Assembly (NCBI RefSeq): GCF_020149765.1
Contig: NZ_CP083809.1
Span: forward strand, 2,356,001-2,420,000
Length of the DNA stretch: 64,000 nucleotides
Origin: Pantoea agglomerans
GTDB lineage: Bacteria; Pseudomonadota; Gammaproteobacteria; Enterobacterales; Enterobacteriaceae
Direction of reading: 5' to 3'
How positions within the stretch are numbered: the first letter of the stretch is position 1; every line of letters begins with the position of its first letter. The notes under the pieces were generated by a model that was not told the origin of the DNA, ran no database searches, and saw only the letters and a program-made list of their open reading frames with translations. The position numbers and the translations under genes are program-made. Of this stretch, positions 1-7,755 are shown one piece after another.

Positions 1-1
1 C

Positions 2-538
2 AAAGGGGTGATCCAGCTGCTGGGCGGCGTCGGCGCCAACGGCAACGTGCAGGCGACGATTCTGACGCAGAACCTCGCGGCGCTGCTCAACTGCCCCTCC
101 TGGCTGCTGCCCTCGCAGTCGATCGAGCATTCGGTGCAGGATCGCCAGCGGCTGGCGGCTAACGCTGATGTCGCAGAGGTGCTGGAGAAGTTTGATCAGG
201 TGGATCTGGCTATCGTCGGCATCGGCGATCTGGAGCCGTCGGCGCTGCTGCGCAACTCCGGCAACTATTACGACGAAGAGATGCTGCGCACCCTTGCGCA
301 GCGCGGCGCGGTAGGCGATATCTGCCTGCACTACTTCGACGCACAGGGCGAGCCGGTGCTGAGCGAGGAGGAGGATCCGGTGATCGGCATGGAGCTGGAA
401 CAGGTGCGCAACTGCCCGCAGGTGGTGGCGCTGGCGGGCGGCAAAGAGAAGGCGCACGCCATCCGCGGCGCGCTGCGCGGCGGCTACGTTAACGTGCTCA
501 TCGTCGATTACCCCACCGCGCGGCTGCTGGTGGAGTAA
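2..538 (+). CDS. SorC/DeoR-type sugar-binding transcriptional regulator, C-terminal part
   Basis: The frame is open from the window edge, so the N-terminal helix-turn-helix domain lies outside. The visible ~178 residues match the sugar-binding effector domain of SorC-family regulators, a NagB-like fold that senses a phosphorylated sugar. Typical pieces are the early LLGGVGANGN stretch, a central VDLAIVGIGDLEPSALLRNSG segment and the closing VALAGGKEKAHAIRGAL block that is diagnostic of the family. The regulated operon should lie upstream of the window. It is followed at 4 bp by the convergent emtA. The family call is firm; the inducer and target genes cannot be read here. Confidence 0.8.
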   Translation, partial: KGVIQLLGGVGANGNVQATILTQNLAALLNCPSWLLPSQSIEHSVQDRQRLAANADVAEVLEKFDQVDLAIVGIGDLEPSALLRNSGNYYDEEMLRTLAQRGAVGDICLHYFDAQGEPVLSEEEDPVIGMELEQVRNCPQVVALAGGKEKAHAIRGALRGGYVNVLIVDYPTARLLVE

Positions 539-542
539 GAGG

Positions 543-1169
543 TCAGATGGTGCGGTACGCCGTGGTGACCTTCCACAGGTAGCGCGGCGCCTGCGCGGCG
601 GGATGCTTGTTCTGGACGTGCTGGTAGAACTCGTCCGGCGACATGGCGTTGATCATGGCAATTGCCCGATCGCGGTCGCGGGAAAAAGTGCGCAGCAGCG
701 CGCCGGCGCCGTTGGCGTAGGAGACGATAGTGGCGTAGCGCAGCGTCAGCGGGTCGCGAATGCCCGAGAGCGCCGACTGCTGCAGGATTTTGATATAGGC
801 AGCGCCAATATCGATATTTTTCGCCGGATCGCGCAGTTCGGCGTTCGACGGCTGACCGCGGCGCCCCTGCACGCGATAGACCTCCCTGCCCGCCGTCGAG
901 GCTTTAATCTGCATCAGCCCCACCGCGTTAGAGCGGCTGACGACGCCGGGATTGCCGCCCGATTCGACAGTGATAATGGCGCTGAGCAGTTTCTCATCAA
1001 CGCCATAATGACTGGCAGCATCTTCGGTGAACATCGCCCAGTTCGCGTTAATTCTGGACGGCGGCGCCTGGGTTAACGGCGTATTGGGTTGCCTGACAAT
1101 CTGTTTTGACGGTTCGCTGGCGCAGCCCGCCAGCAGCAGCGCGGAGAGAGCAAGGTATCGAAATTTCAC
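543..1169 (-). CDS. emtA: Endo-type membrane-bound lytic murein transglycosylase A (MltE)
   Basis: A lipoprotein lytic transglycosylase that cleaves peptidoglycan endolytically at the outer membrane. The N-terminus carries a short hydrophobic stretch and lipobox LLAGC. The SLT domain has the catalytic Glu in ITVESGGNP, the AVGLMQIKAST motif and VSYANGAGALLRTFS, all close to E. coli EmtA. The frame can be extended to a TTG at 1190, but a GTG at 1169 (or TTG at 1172) sits better behind an AGGA and gives about 208 residues, near the family's 203; the exact start is uncertain. It is divergent from ldcA, as in E. coli, pairing glycan cleavage with peptide recycling. Confidence 0.9.
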   Translation of the reverse strand: MKFRYLALSALLLAGCASEPSKQIVRQPNTPLTQAPPSRINANWAMFTEDAASHYGVDEKLLSAIITVESGGNPGVVSRSNAVGLMQIKASTAGREVYRVQGRRGQPSNAELRDPAKNIDIGAAYIKILQQSALSGIRDPLTLRYATIVSYANGAGALLRTFSRDRDRAIAMINAMSPDEFYQHVQNKHPAAQAPRYLWKVTTAYRTI

Positions 1170-1339
1170 CAATTTTTCATCCTGATGCAATGTGGTCGCA
1201 GGCTATCATACCTGGCGCGCGCCGCAGCAAAATTACCGTTTATCCTAATTGCGTTAAAAAGCGTGTCGCCCAGTGACTTCCGTCGCGCTTTTCGTCATCA
1301 TCGGCCCGTTAATTGCCCGTTAACCGCAGGAATAGCCTT

Positions 1340-2266
1340 ATGATTTCTCGTTCCGTCCATCTTGTTTCCCCCTCTGGATATTGTCACAACCAGCCAGCCG
1401 CCTGGCGCGGCGTCGAGCGGCTGCGCGCGGCGGGCCACCAGGTCGATAATCTGGAAACTATCGGCCGCCGCTTTCAGCGCTTCGCCGGCACCGACGCTGA
1501 ACGCCTCGCCGAATTTAACCGGCTGGCGCAGCTCGACGCGCTGCCCGATATTGTGCTGGCGGTGCGCGGCGGCTACGGTGCCAGCCGTCTGCTGGCGCAG
1601 ATCGATTACGTCGGGCTGCAGCGCCGCCTGCTGAATCAGCCGCTGGCGCTATGCGGCCACAGCGACTTTACCGCCCTGCAGCTCGCCCTGCTGGCGCAGA
1701 CCGGCCTGATCACCTTTAGCGCGCCGATGCTGGCCGGCAACTTCGGCGCAGAGGTTTTATCTGAATTTACCCTGGCGCACTTCTGGCAGGCGCTGACTTC
1801 GCCTACAGTCAATGTTGGCTGGCGCAGCGAGACGCCGGACGCCGGCGAGTGGCAGGGCACGCTGTGGGGCGGCAATCTGGCGATGATCTGCTCGCTGATC
1901 GGCACCCCCTGGCTGCCGCAGTTCGACGATGGGATTCTGGTGATCGAGGATGTTAATGAGCATCCGTTCCGCATCGAGCGCATGCTGATCCAGCTGCAGC
2001 AGAGCGGCATCCTCGCGCGGCAGCGCGCCATTATCACCGGCAGCTTTACCAGCAGCGCGCTCAGCGACTATGACAATGGGTTTGATTTCGCCAGCGTCTG
2101 GCAATATCTGCGCGACCTCACCGGCCTGCCGGTGATCAGCGATCTGGCCTTTGGCCACGATGCAGATACCGTGACGCTGCCGCTGGGAGCACGCGCGCGC
2201 CTGCGCGTGGCGAACCATCAGGCCGAACTGCAGGCCACTGGCCATCCCGTTTTACCCGAGCATTAA
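1340..2266 (+). CDS. ldcA: Muramoyltetrapeptide L,D-carboxypeptidase
   Basis: A cytoplasmic serine peptidase of family S66 that removes the terminal D-Ala from murein tetrapeptides during peptidoglycan recycling. The nucleophile is Ser108 in ALCGHSDFTAL; the family's RGGYGA motif is at residues 76-81, and a conserved Glu lies in VIEDVNEHPFRIERM, with the C-terminal His in LAFGHD. At 308 residues it matches the usual length. The frame can be extended to 1313, but the ATG at 1340 follows GCAGGAA and aligns with the E. coli start. It is divergent from emtA, a conserved pairing. Confidence 0.95.
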   Translation: MISRSVHLVSPSGYCHNQPAAWRGVERLRAAGHQVDNLETIGRRFQRFAGTDAERLAEFNRLAQLDALPDIVLAVRGGYGASRLLAQIDYVGLQRRLLNQPLALCGHSDFTALQLALLAQTGLITFSAPMLAGNFGAEVLSEFTLAHFWQALTSPTVNVGWRSETPDAGEWQGTLWGGNLAMICSLIGTPWLPQFDDGILVIEDVNEHPFRIERMLIQLQQSGILARQRAIITGSFTSSALSDYDNGFDFASVWQYLRDLTGLPVISDLAFGHDADTVTLPLGARARLRVANHQAELQATGHPVLPEH

Positions 2267-2288
2267 GCCGTTCTCAGGGAGATCGCCA

Positions 2289-2951
2289 TTGAAGCCGCTG
2301 TACGACGATTTGTGGATCTCCACGCCGGAATTCCCGGAAGAAGATGCCGCCAGTGATGTGATGATGCACGGCTTTCTGCTGCGTCATCCGCGCGGCAACC
2401 TGCTGATTGGCCGCGTGACGCACCCGCTCGATCATGAAGTGCTGGCCGACGAGGGCGGCGTGATCCGCCACTATCTGACCCACTGGCACGAGGCGTCACC
2501 CGCCGCCGCCGTTATTCAGCTGCGCTTTAACAGCGCGCTCTACTGCCATAGCCGCTCGCTTGGCCCCATCAGCCGGGTGGTGGAGCCGGACGACACTTTC
2601 AGCCAGCAGGAGACGCACTTCGGTGATTTCCACCTGCTGCCGACGCCGGGCCATACGCCGGGCAGCAGCAGCTTTCTTTACCGTTCGCCGCAGGATCGCA
2701 CCTACCTGTTCGTCGGCGATACCCTGACGCGCGATCACCATCGCTGGATCACCGTACTGGTGGCGGACAGCAATCCGCACGAGCTGAAACAGTCGCTGGA
2801 GTTCTACCGCACGCTGCGGCCCGATGTGGTGCTGATGAGCACCACGCGCGGCCATCTCTCCTGGGTCGAGGTGACGCTGCAAAGCTGGCTGGCGGCGATT
2901 GATGAGGCGGAACAGCAGCCGCTGGATGTGCGCCAGCAGCCGCTTTTTTGA
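2289..2951 (+). CDS. Metallo-beta-lactamase-fold hydrolase with degenerate metal motif
   Basis: A 220-residue protein with the layout of the metallo-beta-lactamase superfamily: THWHE at about residues 64-68, TPGHTPGSS mid-protein, FVGDTL after it, and a late Arg-Gly-His (TTRGHLSW). The first metal motif keeps two His but lacks the following Asp-His of the canonical HxHxDH, so only part of the usual dinuclear site is present. It starts with TTG 5-6 bases after AGGGAGAT and lies 22 bp behind ldcA, so it is probably cotranscribed. Substrate unknown. The C-terminal end abuts the convergent acetyltransferase gene without a gap. Confidence 0.75.
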   Translation: MKPLYDDLWISTPEFPEEDAASDVMMHGFLLRHPRGNLLIGRVTHPLDHEVLADEGGVIRHYLTHWHEASPAAAVIQLRFNSALYCHSRSLGPISRVVEPDDTFSQQETHFGDFHLLPTPGHTPGSSSFLYRSPQDRTYLFVGDTLTRDHHRWITVLVADSNPHELKQSLEFYRTLRPDVVLMSTTRGHLSWVEVTLQSWLAAIDEAEQQPLDVRQQPLF

Positions 2952-3365
2952 TTAGAGCGCCTTGCTGAGGTAGTGGCGCTGATGATGACGCGGGTAGTTA
3001 TCCAGGCTGAAACGCAGGCTGTAGCCTAACTTCTCATAGAACGGGCGCGCCTGAAAGCTGGCGGTATCGACCTGCGCATAGCGGCAGCCGCGCCGGCGCG
3101 CCTCCTCTTCCGCCGCTCTGATCAGCTGCGTGCCGACCCCCTGCCCGCGCAGCGCGTCGCTGACCCACAGCATATCGATACGCAGCCAGTTACCGGTGGT
3201 CGAGCCAGTCAGCCCCGCCCGCTTTTTACCCTGCTCGTCGGTGACGAACACGCCGATAGCCTTGATCTCATCGATGTTGATAAAACGGCTGTTGAAAGCA
3301 TTCAGGCCGAGGCGTACCTCATCCAGATCCTGATGCGTGACCGCATCGGTAACATTCAGTTGCAT
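2952..3365 (-). CDS. GNAT-family N-acetyltransferase
   Basis: A 137-residue single-domain acetyltransferase. The acetyl-CoA-binding motif A is RGQGVGTQLI at about residues 75-84, preceded by the strand IDMLWVSDAL and followed by the ARPFYEKLGY motif B region typical of GNAT enzymes. Such proteins transfer an acetyl group from acetyl-CoA to an amine of a small molecule or protein; the acceptor cannot be told from sequence. The ATG at 3365 is preceded by GGAG. It shares its 3' boundary with the metallo-beta-lactamase-fold gene (stops on adjacent bases, opposite strands), and the next gene on its own strand begins 21 bp upstream. Confidence 0.85.
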   Translation of the reverse strand: MQLNVTDAVTHQDLDEVRLGLNAFNSRFINIDEIKAIGVFVTDEQGKKRAGLTGSTTGNWLRIDMLWVSDALRGQGVGTQLIRAAEEEARRRGCRYAQVDTASFQARPFYEKLGYSLRFSLDNYPRHHQRHYLSKAL

Positions 3366-3386
3366 AGATCCTCCAGCGTAAGCGAG

Positions 3387-3770
3387 TCAGGAGTGCGGAT
3401 GGGCGCGATCGTCGTACGGCTCCAGCGACAGCTGATCGACATCGCGCGTTTCGCTGCGGCTACAGGGTAGCAGCCGGTTACTGTCGCGGTAAACGAAGAA
3501 TGTCTCCTCGCTCGCTTTATTGACGATCAGCTGGTCGCCATTGCGGAAGCGGGTAATGGCTACGCTGTCGCCGTCCTTCAGCCGGGTATGCTGCTGGCCA
3601 GCGGCAATCTGAAAATGGTGCTGCGGCCAGGTAAGCGTGCTCAGGCCATAGGCCGCGCGTGAAATGGTCATGGTGGGTCGGCCGGGACAGTTGATCTGAA
3701 ACTGGGTTTCGCTCCAGGCGGGCGCAATGGCGCAGCTCAGCAGCCCAAGGGTGAGCAGAGTCGCTTTCAT
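3387..3770 (-). CDS. Exported protein of unknown function
   Basis: Not recognised. The 127-residue product begins with a clear Sec signal peptide (Lys2, hydrophobic core to about residue 16, cleavage probably after APAWS-E), so the mature part should be periplasmic. Two cysteines in the mature part, one in FQINCPGRP and one in RLLPCSRSE, could form a disulfide. No lipobox or transmembrane segment follows. It lies 21 bp upstream of the acetyltransferase on the same strand and may be cotranscribed with it. ATG at 3770 has only a weak purine stretch upstream. Confidence 0.7.
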   Translation of the reverse strand: MKATLLTLGLLSCAIAPAWSETQFQINCPGRPTMTISRAAYGLSTLTWPQHHFQIAAGQQHTRLKDGDSVAITRFRNGDQLIVNKASEETFFVYRDSNRLLPCSRSETRDVDQLSLEPYDDRAHPHS

Positions 3771-3848
3771 TTTCAGGTTCCCTCGCAGTTATGCTCTGAT
3801 TTAGTTGACTATTTTCAGGATAACATATCTGCCAGCGCCGAAAAGCGA

Positions 3849-3871
3849 AACGGCCCGCGCGTGGCGGGCCG
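3849..3871 (-). terminator. Hairpin terminator behind the YgdI/YgdR-type lipoprotein gene
   Basis: The stem CGGCCCGC is closed by GCGGGCCG around a short loop. On the minus strand the hairpin sits about 20 bp after the lipoprotein stop and is followed by a T-rich run. It is a plausible Rho-independent terminator, though the T tract is interrupted. Confidence 0.55.
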
Positions 3872-3891
3872 AGATGTAACAAAAGTGCGCT

Positions 3892-4116
3892 TTAGTTCCC
3901 AACCTGCGACATATCTTTGATGCTGTCGCGATTGATTTGCTGCTCTTTACCGTAGACGTCTTTGTAGGTGATCATACCGGTGTCGTCATCTACCTTCGGC
4001 TTGCCCTGTGCCACAATAGTGCGGCCGTCGTTGGTGTGCAGCACGTGATCGTTCGCGCAGCCGGCCAGCATCAGGCCCGCGCACAACATACCGAGCGCTA
4101 TAGCGGTTTTTTTCAT
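3892..4116 (-). CDS. YgdI/YgdR-family small lipoprotein
   Basis: A 74-residue lipoprotein with signal peptide and lipobox LMLAGC (Cys at about residue 20). The mature domain reads as the YgdI/YgdR (DUF903) fold: a strand with TNDGRTIVAQGKP, then DDDTGMITYKD and the closing GKEQQINRDSIKDM, which is highly typical. It should be anchored in the cell envelope by lipidation. The role of the family is unknown. The ATG follows AGGAGG. It is transcribed alone, with a hairpin just downstream. Confidence 0.88.
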   Translation of the reverse strand: MKKTAIALGMLCAGLMLAGCANDHVLHTNDGRTIVAQGKPKVDDDTGMITYKDVYGKEQQINRDSIKDMSQVGN

Positions 4117-4214
4117 ATTTCCTCCTTCCTGGGTTCGCTTTTAGGTTTAGCACAGCCTCGCCAAAGCGAAACCAGGAAGAGGTTTAAAACGCATTGATTC
4201 CTAAAGGAGATCCT

Positions 4215-4571
4215 ATGGACCGGCAAGATGCCCTGTTTCAGCGGCTGGCGCAGTCGCCGTTTCGCCGTCGCTTTCATCTGGGCGTTAAAGAGCGTGCCTA
4301 CTGCCTGGCGAAAGGGCCTGAGGTGATCGATCAACATGCGGCGGATTTTGTCGCGCAGCGGCTGGCGCAGGCAGAGCCGAAGAATGACGGTAAGCAGACG
4401 CCGATGCGCGGCCATCCGGTCTTTATCGCCCAGCACGCCACGGCGACCTGCTGTCGCGGCTGTCTGGCGAAGTGGCACGGTGTTGCAGCCCATCAGCCGC
4501 TGAGCAGCGCGCAGCAGGCGTGGATTGTCAGCGTAATCCACCGCTGGCTGGTGGGTGAGATGAACCGCTAA
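4215..4571 (+). CDS. DUF4186 family protein
   Basis: A 118-residue protein resembling the DUF4186 family, of unknown function. Recognisable pieces are FRRRFHLGVKERAYCLAKGPEVI near the N-terminus, a GHPVFIAQHATATCCRGCLAKWHG segment with a Cys-Cys-x-x-Cys cluster that may bind metal, and the end IVSVIHRWL. No signal peptide. An upstream ATG at 4194 is in frame, but the ATG at 4215 follows AAAGGAGA at good spacing and fits the family start. It ends in a terminator shared with the convergent small gene. Confidence 0.8.
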   Translation: MDRQDALFQRLAQSPFRRRFHLGVKERAYCLAKGPEVIDQHAADFVAQRLAQAEPKNDGKQTPMRGHPVFIAQHATATCCRGCLAKWHGVAAHQPLSSAQQAWIVSVIHRWLVGEMNR

Positions 4572-4574
4572 AAG

Positions 4575-4610
4575 CCCGGCGCCGCATAATGCAACGCCGG
4601 GTTAATATTT
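4575..4610. terminator. Bidirectional hairpin terminator
   Basis: CCCGGCG and CGCCGGG form a 7-bp stem (4575-4581 with 4595-4601) followed on the plus strand by TTAATATTTTT. It separates two convergent genes, the DUF4186 gene and the 59-codon reading frame on the minus strand. Confidence 0.7.
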
Positions 4611-4790
4611 TTATTCCGCCGCAACCTCGGCGGCGACCAGCATTAACGCCAGCGAGGCGTTCTCCTCGTCGTACCCCTGCATAACATCGCGGATTGCCGC
4701 TGCGCAGGTCATCACCTGCTGCTTCTTTTCCGCTTCAAGCCTCTCGATCGCATGACGGATAATCATTAGACTGGCTTCTTCTTCTTTCAT
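4611..4790 (-). CDS. Small acidic protein, 59 residues, unknown
   Basis: Not recognised. The frame runs from an ATG at 4790, preceded by AAGGGA at good spacing, to a TAA at 4611. The product is acidic and predicted helical: it starts MKEEEASLMIIRHAIERLEAEKK, continues through a single Cys in VMTCAAAIRDVM and ends LMLVAAEVAAE. No signal peptide is seen. Ribosome site, codon use like its neighbours and a terminator at the stop codon support a real gene. The amphipathic helices recall small regulatory proteins of the YmgB type, but the resemblance is too weak for a call. Confidence 0.55.
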   Translation of the reverse strand: MKEEEASLMIIRHAIERLEAEKKQQVMTCAAAIRDVMQGYDEENASLALMLVAAEVAAE

Positions 4791-5003
4791 TCAATTTCCC
4801 TTAAATCGCCCAACTGGTGCGCAAAGAGGGCAAGAATACCTTTAATGTGCTACTCAAGTCACCCTTTGGCACGTTTTACGCTTAACAATTAATCGAAGTA
4901 CAAATGGGATGCCGCGCCAGACCTGCTATGATCACAATAGCCGGGACGCAACGCGTCAAAATCAGCGCCACGGGTTTCCCAGGGATTGAAGCAGGTACAG
5001 GAT

Positions 5004-5333
5004 ATGTTGCGACTCACGGTTTTCACTTTAATTACGCTGCTTGCCGGCTGCGCTTCCGGCCCGAAAGGGGTGGAGTGTCCAGGCGAAGTCAGCACTATTT
5101 ACGGCCAGCCAATGGGGCAGACCCAGGCGACTATTTTCGACCTGGTCAGCGCCTTCACCATCAGCCGCGACGGCGTTAACGTGCAGAGTGGGACACTGCA
5201 ATCGCTGGATCGTTTCAAATATGTTCCCTCCGCCGTCACCGCCGAAGGCTACTACGCCCAGCGGCTGTCGGATAAGCAGTTCCGCCTGATTAATCCGCAC
5301 GAAGACACCATGATCACCTGGACGTGCCCTTAG
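5004..5333 (+). CDS. Small lipoprotein of unknown function
   Basis: A 109-residue product starting MLRLTVFTLITLLAGC: a short signal peptide with a lipobox, so it should be lipidated on Cys16. The mature part (SGPKGVECPGEVSTIYG onward) holds two further Cys, one in VECPG and one at the very end in TWTCP, and a pattern of short strands. No family recognised. The frame extends upstream to a TTG at 4986, but starting at the ATG puts the hydrophobic stretch at the N-terminus as a lipoprotein signal requires. Confidence 0.72.
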   Translation: MLRLTVFTLITLLAGCASGPKGVECPGEVSTIYGQPMGQTQATIFDLVSAFTISRDGVNVQSGTLQSLDRFKYVPSAVTAEGYYAQRLSDKQFRLINPHEDTMITWTCP

Positions 5334-5395
5334 GCGTGCGTCCGGGGGCCAGATGGTTTATTGTCGTGGCTCGTCAGGCTGCAGGCTCACCCTTC

Positions 5396-5959
5396 ATGGA
5401 AAAGCGACTGGACAATAACGGCTATATCGATTTCCCCTTCCCCGCCACGCGCAACGAAGACGGTTCGCTGAACCCGTGCGGCATCGATCTTACGCTGCAG
5501 ACGGAGCGTATTGATGAGATTGCGGTGCTGACTCAGTCGGCCAATCTGCGTCGCCTGCTGGAGGAGGTCAATCTGCAGGAGGGGCTGTTTATGACGCTGG
5601 CCTGCGACTGGCAGCAGCGCGCCGACGCGGTGTGCGGCTTTATCGATTTTGCCTTTCGTCCCGAGCTGCCGGCCGCCAGCCAGGAGACGCTGACGCTCGA
5701 TCAGGCTTTCTGGCGCTACCTGCGCGAGCAGGCGACGCAGCACGCTATGGCACCGGACGCCTTGCTTAACTTCGCCCGCTGCGTGCTGGAGTGGGGCTGG
5801 TCGCCGCTGCGCCAGCGCGCGCGGGAATATGAAAAGGTGACGGTGATGTACTACTGCCAGCAGCGTGACGAGGCGGAGTGGTGCCTCGATCACCTGCGGC
5901 ATTTTCTGGTGAGCTGGTATCCCGCCAGCCGTCCGGGGCTGCTGGCGCAGCAGGCATAG
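5396..5959 (+). CDS. Cytoplasmic protein of unknown function
   Basis: Not recognised. About 187 residues without signal peptide or membrane segments, rich in Leu, Gln and acidic residues and probably mostly helical. Notable stretches are the opening NNGYIDFPFP and a Trp-rich end (VLEWGWSPLRQRAREYEKVTVMYY, then WYPASRPG). The frame is open upstream to 5324, but the ATG at 5396 begins the part that looks like an N-terminus; the ribosome site is weak, so the start is uncertain. It ends 34 bp from the convergent rtcR. Confidence 0.6.
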   Translation: MEKRLDNNGYIDFPFPATRNEDGSLNPCGIDLTLQTERIDEIAVLTQSANLRRLLEEVNLQEGLFMTLACDWQQRADAVCGFIDFAFRPELPAASQETLTLDQAFWRYLREQATQHAMAPDALLNFARCVLEWGWSPLRQRAREYEKVTVMYYCQQRDEAEWCLDHLRHFLVSWYPASRPGLLAQQA

Positions 5960-5993
5960 CGCTGGGCGCCTGGCGGCACGACCGAAAGCGGGT

Positions 5994-7568
5994 TTATGCC
6001 CGCCGCGCCTCCTCCCAGCTTAAATCAAAACGCTTTAAGTACTTGCGCAAGCGATCCGCATCGTTTGGCTGCTTTTTTTGCTGGCGGGAAATGGCGAAAA
6101 GCTCACGTCCGGCTTCGGAGAGTGAGGCTGAGCGCCGGCACACCGCAAGAACGGTTTCCAGCTGCGCGCGGTCGAACAGGTCGATCGCCTGCTTCACCGG
6201 CAGAGAGGCTTGCGGTTGCTCGGGCGTCTGCCAGGTCTCCTGTAGTCGGCCAAGCTCCTCCTCCACCAGCGCGGCGGTAATGCGGCCATTTTCAGCAAGC
6301 GTGGCCATCCGCGCAACGCTCGCCCCGAGTTCGCGAAAGTTGCCGTGCCAGGCGGCGGCCTCTGAGCTGGCAAAACTCAGGTAGCGGGCGCGCGCCTCTT
6401 TGTCGAAGCGTATCTGGCTGCGATTGTCGCGAATAAAGCGCTGTAGTTCATAATCGACGTTAGGCTCGATATCCTCCCGCCGCTCAGCGAGGCCCGGCAG
6501 CCTGAACGTCCACATGTTGATACGCGCGTAAAGATCCTCCCGGAAGCGCCCTTCCCTGACCCACTGACGCATATCCCGGTGCGTACCGGCGATCAGTTGA
6601 AAATCGCTGCTCACTTCGCGGTCTGCGCCAAAGGGAAAAAAGCATTTATCTTCTATCGCACGCAGCAGCATAGCTTGTTCATCCAGGCCCAGCTCGGCAA
6701 TTTCGTCCAGAAACAGAATGCCGCCGTCAGCCTCGCGCAGCAGACCCACGCGCGCTGCCTGCGCGCCGGTAAAGGCCCCTTTCACATGGCCAAACAGCGT
6801 TGACATCGCGTTATCGCCGCGCAACGTCGCACAGTTTACCGCCACAAACTTTCCCTGCACCTGATGACGTGCCTGCCGCAGCTGGAAAATGCGCTCGGCC
6901 AGAAAAGATTTACCCGCGCCCGTTGGCCCGGTTAGCAGCACCGGGGCGCTTGACCGTTGCGCGACGCGTTCAATCTGTTCGATAAGCGCGTTAAAGGTCG
7001 GGTTGCGGGTTTCAATGCCCGATTTCAGAAAGGAGACCGAGCTTTGCTGCTCGCGCTGAAAACGGCTGGTTAACGTCGCATAGCGGCTTAAATCGAGGTC
7101 GATAACCGAATAGACGCCCTGCGGCGTTGCTTCCCCCTGCTGTCCTGGGCCAGTCTGTAACAGGCTGGCCGGCAGATAGCGTGCTTCAGTGAGCAAAAAC
7201 CAGCAAATCTGCGCCACATGCGTTCCGGTCGTAATGTGCACCAGATACTCTTCGTTTTCGGTGTCGAAAGGATAACGTTCGGCGAAATCGAGAAACGCGC
7301 TATACACCTCTTCAAAATCCCAGGGATCATTGAGGCTTACCTCATGGGGGATCACCGTCGTGTGCGGTGAGACGGCGGCAATGTCCTCCGTCAGCCGCTG
7401 CGCCAGGCTGAGGTCGCGCGGCTGGTACAGCAGCTCAAAGCGGTCGATCGGCAGGTCATGGTGCTGGCACAGCGCCACGCTGGGACGCCATTTGGTCCAG
7501 CGATGCTCGCGCTTGCCGCGTCTGTCGAGCTGTGTGCCCAGAACGCCGATAACGACGCGCTTTTTCAT
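5994..7568 (-). CDS. rtcR: Sigma54-dependent transcriptional activator of the RNA repair operon
   Basis: A 524-residue bacterial enhancer-binding protein. The N-terminal ~180 residues form the RtcR regulatory domain (a CARF-like sensor of RNA ends), beginning KKRVVIGVLGTQLDRRG. The AAA+ domain has Walker A GPTGAGKS at 214-221, the sigma54-contacting GAFTGA loop at 264-269 and Walker B GGILFLDE at 282-289. A C-terminal helical region ending with a Fis-type helix-turn-helix binds DNA. It is divergent from rtcB, whose promoter carries a sigma54 site, the standard arrangement. Known role: when damaged RNA accumulates it switches on the repair operon. Confidence 0.95.
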   Translation of the reverse strand: MKKRVVIGVLGTQLDRRGKREHRWTKWRPSVALCQHHDLPIDRFELLYQPRDLSLAQRLTEDIAAVSPHTTVIPHEVSLNDPWDFEEVYSAFLDFAERYPFDTENEEYLVHITTGTHVAQICWFLLTEARYLPASLLQTGPGQQGEATPQGVYSVIDLDLSRYATLTSRFQREQQSSVSFLKSGIETRNPTFNALIEQIERVAQRSSAPVLLTGPTGAGKSFLAERIFQLRQARHQVQGKFVAVNCATLRGDNAMSTLFGHVKGAFTGAQAARVGLLREADGGILFLDEIAELGLDEQAMLLRAIEDKCFFPFGADREVSSDFQLIAGTHRDMRQWVREGRFREDLYARINMWTFRLPGLAERREDIEPNVDYELQRFIRDNRSQIRFDKEARARYLSFASSEAAAWHGNFRELGASVARMATLAENGRITAALVEEELGRLQETWQTPEQPQASLPVKQAIDLFDRAQLETVLAVCRRSASLSEAGRELFAISRQQKKQPNDADRLRKYLKRFDLSWEEARRA

Positions 7569-7703
7569 GCTTTATCCTTTTATATAAAAGCCTATCCAAA
7601 AGAATAAGAATATCTCTCTCGACCTTGCCTGGCAAACTCTCCCTTCCAAATTAAACCATTTAAATACAGATAGTTATTTCTATTCCTCGCTAATTCCCGA
7701 TTC

Positions 7704-7719
7704 TGGCACGCTATTCGCT
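7704..7719 (+). promoter_or_regulatory. Sigma54 promoter of rtcB
   Basis: TGGCACGCTATTCGCT matches the -24/-12 consensus TGGCACG-N4-TTGCW in 15 of its fixed or spaced positions, with GG at 7705-7706 and GC at 7717-7718 correctly spaced. Transcription should begin near 7730. This excludes the ATG at 7720 as start of rtcB and supports the start at 7756. Confidence 0.85.
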
Positions 7720-7755
7720 ATGTATAACGTCATGTATAGATCCAATGACGAAAAA

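Noticed and set aside
7720..7755. Upstream start of rtcB
   Set aside because: The ATG overlaps the sigma54 -12 element and precedes the expected transcription start.
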